From: Deltaproteobacteria bacterium
Lineage (GTDB): Bacteria; Myxococcota_A; Polyangia; Polyangiales; Sandaracinaceae
Reading direction: 5' to 3'
NCBI GenBank assembly: GCA_017303575.1
Contig: JAFLCL010000008.1
Coordinates: forward strand, 16,087-80,086
Length of the DNA stretch: 64,000 nt
Of this stretch, positions 17,964 to 27,375 are shown piece by piece. The translations under genes and the position numbers were made by a program. The notes under the pieces are model-generated. The model ran no database searches, was not told the DNA's origin, and saw only the letters and a program-made list of their open reading frames with translations. The stretch's first letter is position 1; each line of letters begins with the position of its first letter.

Positions 17964-19130
17964 CTAGCGGCGCACCTTCTCGGCGATCCACTGCGCGAGC
18001 TGTCCCGGCGTCATCGCGCCGACGTGCGCGCCCACGTCGACGAGGCGCTGCGCGAGCGCGCGGTCGTACTGAGGCTCGGCGTGCTCGTCGAGCGCTGCGA
18101 GGCCGAGGAAGAGCGTGCCTTGCTGACAGAGCCCGCGCACGCGCGAGACGAGCACCTCGGGGCTGCCGCCCTCGTAGAAGTCGGTGATGAGCACCACGAT
18201 CGCGCGCCGCGGCGACTCGATGATCTCGCCCGCGTACTGCACGGCTTGTTGGATGTCGGTGCCTCCACCCAGCTGCACCTTCATCAAGAGCTCGACGGGA
18301 TCGGTGACGTCCTGCGTGAGATCGACCACCGCCGTATCGAAGGCGATGAGGTGCGTCTTGATGCCGGGAAGGCCCCACAAGCACGCCGCAGTGACGGCGC
18401 TGTGGATGACCGAGCTCACCATCGAGCCCGACTGATCGACGACGAGGATCACCTGCCACTTGTCGAGGTGCTTCTTCGTGCGCGCGAAGAAGAAGGTCTT
18501 CTCGAGCAGGATGCGTCGCGCCTTGGGATCCCAGCGACGAAGGTTCGCGCGCAGCGTGCGCTTGAAGTCGAAGTTGCGCGCGCTCTTGAGGAGCGAGCGG
18601 CGGCGCCGATCGAGCGTGCCGCCGAAGGCCTGCCTGACCTCGCGCGCGAGCTTCTTCATCAGCTCTTCGACCACGCGCTGGACGAGCTTGCGCGCCGCGG
18701 CGAGCACCTCGGGGCTCATCAGGTGCTTGGTGCGGAGGACCGCACCGAGCAGCGCCTCGTTGGGCTGCACCCGCTCGAGCACGTCCGGGTTGGTGACGAC
18801 CTCGTCGATCTGGAAGCGCTCGACAGCGTCCTGCTCGAGGCGCTCGATCGTCTCCTTCGGGAACAGCCGGTGGACCTCGTTGATCCAGTCGGGGACCGAG
18901 AGCTGTGACGGATCGAGCGAGCCGGTTCGATCGTCGCTCTTGCTCGCGTTGCCGCCGCGTCCGCGGATGTCGCGCTCACCGAGTGAGCCCTCGCGGCCGT
19001 AGAGCCACTCGAGCGCGGCGTCCATGCCCGCTGCGTCTCCACCGAGCCCGCCGAGCGAATCACCCGCCTCGCCGAGCACGAGCCGCCAGCGCACGAGCGG
19101 TGGGAGCGCGGGGCCTTTCTCGTCGCTCAC
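17964..19130 (-). CDS. VWA domain protein, YehP-like
   Basis: 388 residues. The C-terminal VWA domain has a complete MIDAS: DQSGSMVSS, the Thr in LGGGTDIQQ and the Asp in LITDFYEGG. The N-terminal half is helical and basic (KKLAREVRQAFGGTLDRRRR) without a signal peptide, so it is cytoplasmic. It is the last gene of an operon after a DUF5682 protein (4-nt ATGA overlap) and a MoxR ATPase. That order matches E. coli yehL-yehM-yehP. In MoxR/VWA pairs the VWA protein is thought to be an adaptor that presents a client to the AAA+ ring. Function of this set is unknown. Confidence 0.9.
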   Translation of the reverse strand: MSDEKGPALPPLVRWRLVLGEAGDSLGGLGGDAAGMDAALEWLYGREGSLGERDIRGRGGNASKSDDRTGSLDPSQLSVPDWINEVHRLFPKETIERLEQDAVERFQIDEVVTNPDVLERVQPNEALLGAVLRTKHLMSPEVLAAARKLVQRVVEELMKKLAREVRQAFGGTLDRRRRSLLKSARNFDFKRTLRANLRRWDPKARRILLEKTFFFARTKKHLDKWQVILVVDQSGSMVSSVIHSAVTAACLWGLPGIKTHLIAFDTAVVDLTQDVTDPVELLMKVQLGGGTDIQQAVQYAGEIIESPRRAIVVLITDFYEGGSPEVLVSRVRGLCQQGTLFLGLAALDEHAEPQYDRALAQRLVDVGAHVGAMTPGQLAQWIAEKVRR

Positions 19131-21571
19131 GACGCTGTCTCCTCGCCTGCGTCGAGCGTGTCCTCGAGACCGAAGCGCTTCGCGAGCGCGAGGGCATCGG
19201 CGTCCATCCGCAGGCCCGCGGCCACGTCGTCGGTCGCGACGCGCAGCTTCAGCATCTGGTGCGGCGATATCTGTGACTGACCGTGCCGCGCGAGGATCTT
19301 CTTCGCGATCGCCTCACGCTCGCGCGGCGGGAAGAACGAGAACGCGAGGCGCATCGAGGGAAGGCCCACGAGGAGCTCGTGATCGCCGAGCGCGACGAGG
19401 ACCTCGTCGATCGCGGCGATGAGACCCTCGGCGTGCAGGGCCTCGGTGCGCGCGACGATGAAGAGCCCACCGAGGAAGTCGCCGATCACCGACGGTAGGC
19501 TCGCGCCCTTGGTCGCCGCGATCGCGAGCTGCTCGCGCTCCTCGCCGTCCGAGCCCTGCGCGAGGCTCCACAGCGCGCCGAGTGACGCGCCGCGGATCGA
19601 CGGCGGCGCAGCCGGATCGACCGCGCGGCGGGCGAACACGCCCTCCGCGTGCGCACGCTCGACGGTGATCGAGGCGGGACCGCGCACGATCAGATCACGC
19701 AGCGCCGCGACCGCCCGCACCTCACGCTCGTCGAGAGGCGCGGAGGGCCCCGTCACACCCTCGAGCAGCCAGAGGCCGCGCTCCACCGCAGCGGCGAGCA
19801 CGCGCTCGAGCGACACAGCGCCCTGCGCACCGAGCAGCTCTCCGTGGAGGAAGAGATCGAAGAGCCGCGAGACCGCCGAGCCCACCTCGCCGAGCGAGTG
19901 CTCGTTGGCGATCGCCGACTCGACACGATCGATGATCTGGATCGCCAGCCCCCCGATGCCGACGAACACCGCCGCACCGAGGATCTCGGTGAGGGGACCG
20001 ACGCGACCTCCCGAAGAGACGAGCGCGTCCTCGAGGCGTCCGAGCGCCGCGGCCTCGAGCGTCGCGCCCCAGATCGAAGCCTCGATCATCGCGGGCTGCT
20101 GCTCGGTCGAGCGCGCGATCGACCACGACTCGTCGAGCACGGCATCGGTGGCCCACTTCGGTCCCGAGGCGCGCGTGAAGCCGGGGATCGCCAGGACCGC
20201 GAGCCGATGGAGCACGCGGCTCGCCGCGCGCCCCGCGTCGTCGCGCAGCGAGAGCTTGACCGTGCGCACCTCCGCCGTCGGCGTGAGGCCGTGCTTCTCG
20301 AGCTCCGCCTCCACGTCGAACACGAGCGGGGGCCTGGGCGTGCGCGCATCGAGCTTCCCTTCGCGCTCGCCCGAGAGGGCCCTCACGATCTCGACGAGCA
20401 ACGGGTCGGTGCGCGGTGCGAGCGGACCGCGACGCGACCACGGCAGCGGCGCATCGAGGCCGTCCTTCACCAGCGCGCTCGCGAGCGCGTCGAGGATGTC
20501 GGTGCGCAGGAGCGCCGCGTGCCCGCGCATGGCGGACAACGCCTCGGCGAGCGTGCGGGCGGCGATCAGATCCGCGGTCGAGACGAGCTGCTTCTTCTTG
20601 CGCAGTCGCTCGACGGCGATCTCGACCAGGCGCTCCGCAGCGTGCTCCGCGCCGCGCTCGAACACGAGCTCGTAGAAGCCCGGCGACGGCATCCCCGCGT
20701 CGTAGCCGGCGAACGCGTCGAGACGTCGGTATGTGTAGGGCACGAGGTAGCTGCCGAAGCGCGCGCCCTGCGCGGGGGGCGCGATCGTCGGCACCGGCAT
20801 CGACTCTCCGTCGGCCTCGAACGCACGCTGCACCTCGGCGGCCCGCCTCTTCACGAACGGTGCGTGGAACCCACCGCAGACCAGCACCACGTCACGGCCC
20901 GGCGCATCGAGCGCGGCCCACGCTGCATAGCGCGACATGAGCTCTTCGCGCGGTGCATCGCGCGGGCCGCCGGGCTCGTCGCCTCGGAGGTGCTCGAAGT
21001 AGATCTCGAGGCGCGACGCGAGCTCGTCGAGCGAGATGCCGCCGGAGGAGGCGCCGACGGGCCCTTCGAAGAGGTGGTCCCAGAGCGTGTCCACGTCGTC
21101 CACGCCGTAGCGCTTGCAGAGCGCCTCGGCGTAGCGCGTGCTCGCCCGCGGGCCCTTCACGGTGCGCGCGTTCGGATCGTCGCTGGGCTCCTCGCTCTCG
21201 CCCGGATCGGCGTAGCGGTTCTTTCGTCCCTCGAACGCCTCGTGCCACGCCGGGAGATCGCAGAAGCGCACTGCGGCGCCCACGCGACGGCCCTCGGTCA
21301 CGGCGATCCATTCGGGCGAGTACGCACAGAACGGCGTCCAGCTCGCGTGTCGACGGCCGCTGCCCGCCCCCGCTGCGGGCTCGTCGTTCTCCCGAAGGAA
21401 CGTGAAGATCGCGACGGGCAGCGCGTGACCGAGCAAGAGCTCGTCGATGCGCTCGTTCATGTCGGCGGGGCCTTCGATGAGCACGTGCGCCGGCCGCACG
21501 CGATCGATCACGTGCGCGACGAGCCTCGCGCACGCGGGCGAATGGTGACGGATGCCGACGACGTGCAGCAC
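19127..21571 (-). CDS. DUF5682 family protein, YehM-like
   Basis: 814 residues starting HVVGIRHHSPACARL, the typical N-terminus of DUF5682 proteins; HVLIEGPADMNERI and DVVLVCGGFHAPFVK are further conserved-looking blocks. The N-terminal third resembles the TraB/erythromycin-esterase-like fold where His and Glu residues cluster (GIRHHS, EGPAD, CGGFHA); this fold assignment is inference. The rest is helical. It overlaps the VWA start by 4 nt and begins 12 bp after the MoxR stop, so the three are translationally linked. Confidence 0.88.
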   Translation of the reverse strand: MLHVVGIRHHSPACARLVAHVIDRVRPAHVLIEGPADMNERIDELLLGHALPVAIFTFLRENDEPAAGAGSGRRHASWTPFCAYSPEWIAVTEGRRVGAAVRFCDLPAWHEAFEGRKNRYADPGESEEPSDDPNARTVKGPRASTRYAEALCKRYGVDDVDTLWDHLFEGPVGASSGGISLDELASRLEIYFEHLRGDEPGGPRDAPREELMSRYAAWAALDAPGRDVVLVCGGFHAPFVKRRAAEVQRAFEADGESMPVPTIAPPAQGARFGSYLVPYTYRRLDAFAGYDAGMPSPGFYELVFERGAEHAAERLVEIAVERLRKKKQLVSTADLIAARTLAEALSAMRGHAALLRTDILDALASALVKDGLDAPLPWSRRGPLAPRTDPLLVEIVRALSGEREGKLDARTPRPPLVFDVEAELEKHGLTPTAEVRTVKLSLRDDAGRAASRVLHRLAVLAIPGFTRASGPKWATDAVLDESWSIARSTEQQPAMIEASIWGATLEAAALGRLEDALVSSGGRVGPLTEILGAAVFVGIGGLAIQIIDRVESAIANEHSLGEVGSAVSRLFDLFLHGELLGAQGAVSLERVLAAAVERGLWLLEGVTGPSAPLDEREVRAVAALRDLIVRGPASITVERAHAEGVFARRAVDPAAPPSIRGASLGALWSLAQGSDGEEREQLAIAATKGASLPSVIGDFLGGLFIVARTEALHAEGLIAAIDEVLVALGDHELLVGLPSMRLAFSFFPPREREAIAKKILARHGQSQISPHQMLKLRVATDDVAAGLRMDADALALAKRFGLEDTLDAGEETAS

Positions 21572-21583
21572 GCGAAGCCTCGA

Positions 21584-22723
21584 TCAACCCGGCAGCAGAT
21601 GACGCGCTTCGTAGAGTTGCTTCCAGTGCTCGCCCTGACGCTGCCCCACGCGCTGCTCGAGGTAGCGGCGGATCTTCTTGAGATCGTCGGCGTTGTCCTT
21701 GGCCGCGGTGCCCGCGAGGCACTCGACGACATCGGCCGGGCTGCCGCCATCACCGCGCAGGAACCAGCCTCGCACACCGACAGCGTGCGCGACGCTCACC
21801 GCTTCGGCCGTCGACATCACGCTCGAGAGGCGCTCGATCGCGTTGCCGTCGTGCACCTCGCCCGTGCGCAGCTCGCGGAACGTGGTGACGAGCACCTCGA
21901 TCACGCTCTCGGGAGGTGCGATCGGCACGCCCGATCGCTCGAGCAGCTTCTTGGCTTGCTCGCGCACGAGCTCCATCTCCGCGCGCAGATCGAGGATGGG
22001 GAACACCGTCTCGAAGTTGAAGCGACGCTTGAGCGCGGCCGACATCTCGTTCACACCGCGATCGCGGGTGTTCGCGGTGGCGATGACGTTGAAGCCCTCG
22101 CGCGCGTAGAGCATGCCGTGCTCGCCCTCGAGCTCGGGTACCGCCAACACGCGATCGGAGAGCATCGACAACATCGCGTCCTGCACCTCGAGCGGACAGC
22201 GCGTGATCTCCTCGAAGCGCACGATCTTGCCGAGCTTCATGCCCGTGTAGAGCGGCGCAGGCACGAGGGCGCGAAGCGTGGGGCCCTCGTTCACGAGCAG
22301 CGCGTAGTTCCACGAGTACTTGATCTGATCCTCGGTGGTCGAGGCTCCGCCTTGGATCGTGAGCGTCGAGGTGCCGGAGACGGCCGCCGCGATGAGCTCG
22401 CTCAGGAGCGACTTCGCGGTGCCTGGCTCACCCACGAGCATGAGGCCACGCGTGGTCGCGAGCGTGACCAGACAACGATCGACCAGCGCCGAGGGGAGCA
22501 CGAGCTTGCGCTCGATCTGGCGGCGTTCGTCGCCGAGGAGGAACGCGCGCGCGGCGCGGAGCGAGAGGTGCCAGCCGGGCGGTCGCGGGCCGTCGTCGGT
22601 CTGTCTCAAGCGATCGAGCTCGGACGCATGAAGGATCTCGGCGGGAGGGCGCTGGTAGCGGTCGCGGGTCGTCGCTGCCTCGCCCTCTGTCGTCTCGTCG
22701 CTGCTCTTCTTCTTCGCGGCCAC
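21584..22723 (-). CDS. MoxR-family AAA+ ATPase, YehL-like
   Basis: 379 residues. Walker A GEPGTAKS, Walker B IVRFEEI (FEEI rather than DEI), sensor-1 NVIATANTRDRGVNEM and an arginine finger region ALKRRFNFETV. These features and the neighbours place it in the YehL subgroup of MoxR ATPases. The GTG at 22723 was chosen since GGAGG lies 6 bp upstream; the longer open frame to 23698 is the shadow of the YceI gene. It is the first gene of the moxR-DUF5682-VWA operon. Confidence 0.9.
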   Translation of the reverse strand: MAAKKKSSDETTEGEAATTRDRYQRPPAEILHASELDRLRQTDDGPRPPGWHLSLRAARAFLLGDERRQIERKLVLPSALVDRCLVTLATTRGLMLVGEPGTAKSLLSELIAAAVSGTSTLTIQGGASTTEDQIKYSWNYALLVNEGPTLRALVPAPLYTGMKLGKIVRFEEITRCPLEVQDAMLSMLSDRVLAVPELEGEHGMLYAREGFNVIATANTRDRGVNEMSAALKRRFNFETVFPILDLRAEMELVREQAKKLLERSGVPIAPPESVIEVLVTTFRELRTGEVHDGNAIERLSSVMSTAEAVSVAHAVGVRGWFLRGDGGSPADVVECLAGTAAKDNADDLKKIRRYLEQRVGQRQGEHWKQLYEARHLLPG

Positions 22724-22864
22724 GTGAGTCCTCCGAGGGCGCGAGGCTACCGCGCGTTGCGAGCGAGAAACGATCGGTTTCGCGCCCCGGTCCTGTCGCA
22801 CGCCGTGCAAGAGGCCTAGAGAGATCGCCTCGGCGCGCGTCGCGTCGAACCACGGAGCTTCCCG

Positions 22865-23563
22865 ATGCCCAGCCATGCTCGCTCTCTCTCGCTCGCACTC
22901 CTCCTCGCGCTCGCAGCGCCGACCCTGATCGCGTGCGGCGAAGATCACACCGAGGGTGTCGCGACAGCGACCGTCACCGACCCCGCGACGCCGCCCCCGA
23001 CGACGACGACGCCGCCCGGGACGGCCGAGCCCGCCGCGGCGGCGACCGCACCCCTCGCGATCGCGCGTGATCGATCGACGGTCGGCTTCACGGCCGCGAA
23101 GGTCACTGCGAGCCACGACGGGTCGTTCTCCGACTTCTCGGGATCGATCACGCTCGCGCCGAACGACGACATCACGGCGAGCAGCGTCGAGGTCACGATC
23201 CAGATGGACTCGCTCCAGATCGAGCCCGAGCGGCTCGCGGGCCACCTGCGCACGCCGGATCTCCTCGACGTCGCGCAGTTCCCGACGGCGGTCTTCACCT
23301 CGACCCGCATCGCGGCGGGCTCGACAGAGGCCATCAACGGCACGCCGGCGACGCACACCGTGACGGGCAACCTCACGCTCCACGGCCAGACGCACGCGAT
23401 CAGCTTCCCGGCGATCATCGCCGTCTCCGCGACCGAGGTCAGCGCGCGCGCCGAGTTCTCCGTGAACCGACAGGACTTCGGGATCACCTACCCCGGCATG
23501 CCCGACGATCTGATTCGTGACGCCGTCGTGATCCGATTCGACGTGCACGCGCCCCGCAGCTGA
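22865..23563 (+). CDS. YceI-family lipoprotein
   Basis: 232 residues: a lipoprotein signal (APTLIACGE), a Pro/Thr-rich linker (TPPPTTTTPPG) and a YceI lipocalin-like barrel. Family features include IARDRSTVGFTAAKV, HLRTPDLLDVAQFPTAVF and GNLTLHGQTHAISFPA. YceI proteins bind isoprenoid-type lipids in the periplasm, but the ligand here is not known. It is divergent from the moxR operon over about 140 bp. Confidence 0.9.
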   Translation: MPSHARSLSLALLLALAAPTLIACGEDHTEGVATATVTDPATPPPTTTTPPGTAEPAAAATAPLAIARDRSTVGFTAAKVTASHDGSFSDFSGSITLAPNDDITASSVEVTIQMDSLQIEPERLAGHLRTPDLLDVAQFPTAVFTSTRIAAGSTEAINGTPATHTVTGNLTLHGQTHAISFPAIIAVSATEVSARAEFSVNRQDFGITYPGMPDDLIRDAVVIRFDVHAPRS

Positions 23564-23711
23564 GAAGCCGAGAGGCGTCGTTTCCTGAGCAGCGAACGAT
23601 CGCACGGGCTCGGCGTGTCGAGGCGGCTCGCGCCGCGGACGACCGAGCTCCGGCACGCTCGCGACACACCGAGACGCCCTGATTCCGTGAGGCGACACAC
23701 GATCGAGCGCT

Positions 23712-23729
23712 CGTCACCTCGACTTCACA
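23712..23729 (+). promoter_or_regulatory. Possible Pho box upstream of porin gene
   Basis: CGTCACC-TCGA-CTTCACA is a 7-4-7 direct repeat close to the strong Pho box before pstS (6 of 7 and 6 of 7 against CGTCACA). It is about 105 bp before the porin start; a TAGAGA at 23783 could be a -10 but the spacing is too long for a direct match. Weaker than the pstS box. Confidence 0.35.
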
Positions 23730-23833
23730 CACGCGACGCTGACGCGACACGCATCCGAGCCGAGTGCGACACGATCCCTCGATAGAGAGGCGCCGTCGTC
23801 ACCAACGTGTGGCGGCAGGAAGGCGTCCTCGTC

Positions 23834-25258
23834 ATGTGTCGCCCTAGCGTCGTCACCTGGTTCTCTCTCCTGAGCCTCTTGTGTGTCCTTCCTGCGACGC
23901 GTGGCGTCGCGCAGGACGCATCACCATCGGTCGAGCTCACCGCGGAGGCGCCCGCGGCGCCACCGGGCATCGAGCCGGTGTCGGGCGACGTCACGCCATC
24001 GACACGGTCGGAGGTGTCGTCCGAGGTCCCGAGCCCGACGGGCTCCGTGACGACGGAGCTCGCGGCGCCGCACGAGCCGACCGTCGTGGTCGCGGAGATC
24101 GCGGAGACGGTCCCCGAGGTGGTGGTGGATCCGACGCCGCCGGTGGCGGTCGCGTGGGGGCGTGGGCTCACGTTCCACTCCGACGACGACAGGTTCTCGC
24201 TGCAGATCCGCGGCCGCTTGCAGGCGCAGGCCTTCGTCGAGTCGGGCGTGAGCGACGCCGACCCCGCGAGCGTGGACTTCCTCGTCCGCCGCGCGCGCCT
24301 GGTGTTCCGCGGTCACCTCCTCGACGCGAACCTCGAGTACTACGTCCAGCTCGGCCTCGCGCCGCGCGACATGGAGCCGGATCTCCTGATCCCGGTGCGC
24401 GACGCGCAGATCGCGTGGACGGGCCTGCGCGACATGAACGTGCGCGTCGGCGTGATGAAGGTGCCGTTCAGCCGTGAGCGCGTGATCTCGAGCAGCTCGC
24501 TCCAGCTCGTCGATCGATCGATCGTGAACGCCGAGCTCGCGGTCGATCGCGACAACGGCGTGCAGCTCTACTCGAACGATCTCTTCGGCCTCGGGGGCTA
24601 CCTCGGCTACCAGCTCGGTGTGTTCGGCGGCGACGGTCGCCTCCGCGTCAACAACGACCTCGGCCTGCTCTACGTCGCGCGCGTCCAGGTGCAGCCGTTC
24701 GGCCGCTTCGACGATTCGTACATCGAGTCCGATCTCACGCGCGAAGAGCGGCTGCGTCTCTCGATCGGCGTCGGCTTCGCCTACAACGAGGACACGAACC
24801 GCCGCCGTCGCACGACGACCGACTTCTACCAGCTCGCGCGCTTCAGCTACTTCCACGGCGAGGCGGATCTGATCCTCAAGTACGCGGGCTTCTCGCTGCA
24901 GGCCGAGCTCCTCCTCCGACAAGTGGACGGCGCGGCGAGCGCGACCAACCTCGATGCGCAGGGGATGGAGATCGTCGAGACCTCCGGCAGCGCGCTCGGC
25001 TGGTTCGCGCAGGCGGGCTACCTCTTCGACTTCGCGCCCGTCGAGATCGCTGCGCGTGTCGCAGACATCTACCCGCAGGGCCCCAGCGCCGTTCACGCCT
25101 CGCGCGAGGTGACCGTGGGCTTCAGCTGGTACCCGATGGGCCACGACCTGAAGCTCCAGCTCGACGGCAGCTACCTGTCGACGGCGCGAGAGAGCACGGG
25201 CGTCACCTCGCTCACCGAGCGGTTCCAAGGGCGCGTGCAGGTGCAGGCGTATTTCTGA
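23834..25258 (+). CDS. OprO/OprP-type phosphate-selective porin
   Basis: About 474 residues with a Sec signal ending in TRGVAQD. A Pro/Val/Glu-rich segment (to about residue 110) is followed by the porin: SLQIRGRLQAQAF, DFLVRRARLVFRGHLL, and VRVGVMKVPFSRER are the usual blocks of the phosphate-selective porin family, and the chain ends in VQVQAYF with terminal Phe as in outer-membrane barrels. ATG 23834 follows an AGGAAGG at good spacing; a GTG at 23807 is the alternative. It precedes pstSCAB by 88 bp, so it likely lets phosphate cross the outer membrane. Confidence 0.88.
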   Translation: MCRPSVVTWFSLLSLLCVLPATRGVAQDASPSVELTAEAPAAPPGIEPVSGDVTPSTRSEVSSEVPSPTGSVTTELAAPHEPTVVVAEIAETVPEVVVDPTPPVAVAWGRGLTFHSDDDRFSLQIRGRLQAQAFVESGVSDADPASVDFLVRRARLVFRGHLLDANLEYYVQLGLAPRDMEPDLLIPVRDAQIAWTGLRDMNVRVGVMKVPFSRERVISSSSLQLVDRSIVNAELAVDRDNGVQLYSNDLFGLGGYLGYQLGVFGGDGRLRVNNDLGLLYVARVQVQPFGRFDDSYIESDLTREERLRLSIGVGFAYNEDTNRRRRTTTDFYQLARFSYFHGEADLILKYAGFSLQAELLLRQVDGAASATNLDAQGMEIVETSGSALGWFAQAGYLFDFAPVEIAARVADIYPQGPSAVHASREVTVGFSWYPMGHDLKLQLDGSYLSTARESTGVTSLTERFQGRVQVQAYF

Positions 25259-25291
25259 GCGAGAGACCTGTTCGTCGCAGGTCTTCGCGAC

Positions 25292-25324
25292 TGTCACACG
25301 ACCGTCACACAGCGCCGGTAGAGG
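25292..25324 (+). promoter_or_regulatory. Pho box and -10 element for pstSCAB
   Basis: TGTCACA-CGAC-CGTCACA (25292-25309) is a 7-4-7 direct repeat matching the PhoB consensus CTGTCAT-type box. TAGAGG at 25319 is a plausible -10 at about 10 bp distance, giving a short leader before the pstS ATG at 25347. It implies induction of the operon by phosphate limitation through a PhoB-like regulator not present in this window. Confidence 0.75.
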
Positions 25325-25346
25325 CCGGCAAGATCGGAGCTCCTCG

Positions 25347-26297
25347 ATGCGTCCGCTTCACGTCGTCACCTTCTCCAGCTCGCTCGTCACGCTCGCGATG
25401 AGCGTGGCGCTGGTCGCCTGCAGCGGCGGCCACGGTCGCGATCCCGCACCCGCCGAAGGAAGCGAAGGCACGGGTGACCCCGCGCGCGGCGGCACGCTCA
25501 GCGTCAAGGGCTCCGACACCATGGTGATCCTCGCGCAGCGCTGGGCCGAAGGCTTCATGGCGAGCCACCCCGGCGACACGGTGCAGGTGTCCGGCGGCGG
25601 CTCGGGCACCGGCATCTCGGCCTTGCTCGCGGGCACGGCGGACGTCGCGAACGCGAGTCGCCCCATGAACGCTCGAGAGCGCGAGACGCTCCAGCGCGAG
25701 CGACACGTCCAGGCGATCGAGACGCGTGTCGCGCTCGACGCGCTCGCGATCTACGTCCACTCCGAGAACCCGATCACGTCGCTGACGATGGAGCAGCTCT
25801 CGGGCATCTACCGCGGACAGATCACGAACTGGTCTGCCGTGGGCGGTCCCGATCGCGCGATCGTCCTCTACAGCCGCGAGAACAACTCGGGCACGTACGC
25901 CTACTTCAAGGAGCACGTGCTCGACAACGCGGACTTCGCGCTCACCGCGCAGACGCTGCCGGGCACGGCGGCCGTCATCAACGCGGTGGCCCAGGATCCC
26001 GCGGGCATCGGCTACGGCGGCATCGGCTACGCGCAGGGCATCCGCACGGTGCCGATCGCCGGCGCAGACGGCGCTGCGATCGAGCCCACGCTCGAGAACG
26101 CCACCACGGGCCGCTACCCGCTCTCGCGCTCGCTCTTCATGTACACGGCAGGCCCGCCGAGCGGGCTTGCCGCGGAGCTCATCACGTTCGCGACGTCGGC
26201 CGAGGGTCAGGCGCTCGTCGAGCGCGCGGGGTTCTATCCGCTGCCCCACGACACGACGCCGGCGGAGGCGCCCACGCCCACGGTGGTCACCCCATGA
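25347..26297 (+). CDS. pstS: PstS phosphate-binding lipoprotein
   Basis: 316 residues with a lipobox (VALVACSGG). Phosphate-binding blocks of the PstS family are visible: VKGSDTMVILAQRW, VSGGGSGTGISALLAG and SRENNSGTYAYF. It captures phosphate in the periplasm for the PstCA permease. First gene of pstSCAB, 20 bp before pstC. Confidence 0.95.
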   Translation: MRPLHVVTFSSSLVTLAMSVALVACSGGHGRDPAPAEGSEGTGDPARGGTLSVKGSDTMVILAQRWAEGFMASHPGDTVQVSGGGSGTGISALLAGTADVANASRPMNARERETLQRERHVQAIETRVALDALAIYVHSENPITSLTMEQLSGIYRGQITNWSAVGGPDRAIVLYSRENNSGTYAYFKEHVLDNADFALTAQTLPGTAAVINAVAQDPAGIGYGGIGYAQGIRTVPIAGADGAAIEPTLENATTGRYPLSRSLFMYTAGPPSGLAAELITFATSAEGQALVERAGFYPLPHDTTPAEAPTPTVVTP

Positions 26298-26316
26298 GAC
26301 CAGAGATCGTTCGACG

Positions 26317-27375
26317 ATGAGCAACGGGAGCGCAGGGCAGCTCGAGGTCGGCGCCGCGGAGGCGGCCACGAAGGGCGACGTTCCGTCCGTCCCTCCCCGA
26401 CGTCGCGCCCGCGTCCCGCTCGGTCAGGGCCTGCGAACGCCCTTCTCTCACCGTGTTGGTGAGGCCGCCATCCACGTCATGGCGTTCGCCGCGGTCGCAG
26501 CCATCGCGCTCATCTTCCTCTTCATCGCGAAGGAGGCGCTGCCCATCTTGTTCGACGTCGCGGCGCAGGAGGAGATCGGCGGTCTCTCGGCGCTGGTGTT
26601 TCCCCGCGTGTGGCCTGGCTACGCCGAGGCGGCGTTCGTGTGGCAGCCCGTGGGCGAGATCCCGAAGCTCAACGTGGTCCCCCTGTTCGTGGGCACGCTG
26701 AAGGTCACGGTGATCTCGATGCTGATCGCGGTGCCGCTCTCGATCGGCGCGGCGATCTACGTGTCGCAGTACGCGAGCCGTCGAGCGAGAGAGATCCTCA
26801 AGCCCGCGATCGAGCTGCTCGCGTCCATCCCCTCCGTGGTGCTCGGCTTCTTCGCGCTGATGATCCTGGCGACGTTCGTCCAGTCCCTGCTGGGAACGAC
26901 GTACCGGCTCAACGTGATCGTCGCGAGCCTCGGCCTCTCGCTCGCGATCGCGCCGCTCGTCTTCACCATCAGCGAGGACGCGCTCAGCGCGGTGCCCAAG
27001 GACCTCCTTCACGCGGCGCTCGCGCTCGGCGCCCGCAAGCACCAGGTCATTCTTCGCGTCGTCGTGCCCGCCGCCCTCCCCGGCATCGCTGCGGCCGTGA
27101 TCCTCGGCATGGGGCGCGCGATCGGCGAGACGCTCGTGGTCCTCATGGCCTCCGGCAACGCCGCCGTGGTCGAGCTCTTCGATCCCACCACGAGCGCCCG
27201 CACGGTGACAGCGACGATCGCCGCGGAGCTGGGCGAGGTCACCCAGGGCGATCCCCACTGGCGCGTGCTGTTCCTCCTCGGGACGCTCCTCTTCCTCGTG
27301 ACGTTCGTGCTCAACCGCGTGGGCGCGCTCGTGATCGATCGACTCCACAAGCGCCTGAGCGGCGGAGCCGTGTGA
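26317..27375 (+). CDS. pstC: PstC phosphate ABC permease
   Basis: 352 residues with about six membrane helices. A long soluble N-terminus (about 60 residues) precedes the first helix. The periplasmic loop after the first helix is large, as in PstC, and the EAA-like loop DLLHAALALGARKHQVILRVVVPAALPGI contacts PstB (key residues ALGAxxxQ, 8 residues before VVPAALPG). Its stop overlaps the pstA start (TGATG). The ATG at 26317 begins the conserved reading; upstream sequence belongs to pstS. Confidence 0.94.
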   Translation: MSNGSAGQLEVGAAEAATKGDVPSVPPRRRARVPLGQGLRTPFSHRVGEAAIHVMAFAAVAAIALIFLFIAKEALPILFDVAAQEEIGGLSALVFPRVWPGYAEAAFVWQPVGEIPKLNVVPLFVGTLKVTVISMLIAVPLSIGAAIYVSQYASRRAREILKPAIELLASIPSVVLGFFALMILATFVQSLLGTTYRLNVIVASLGLSLAIAPLVFTISEDALSAVPKDLLHAALALGARKHQVILRVVVPAALPGIAAAVILGMGRAIGETLVVLMASGNAAVVELFDPTTSARTVTATIAAELGEVTQGDPHWRVLFLLGTLLFLVTFVLNRVGALVIDRLHKRLSGGAV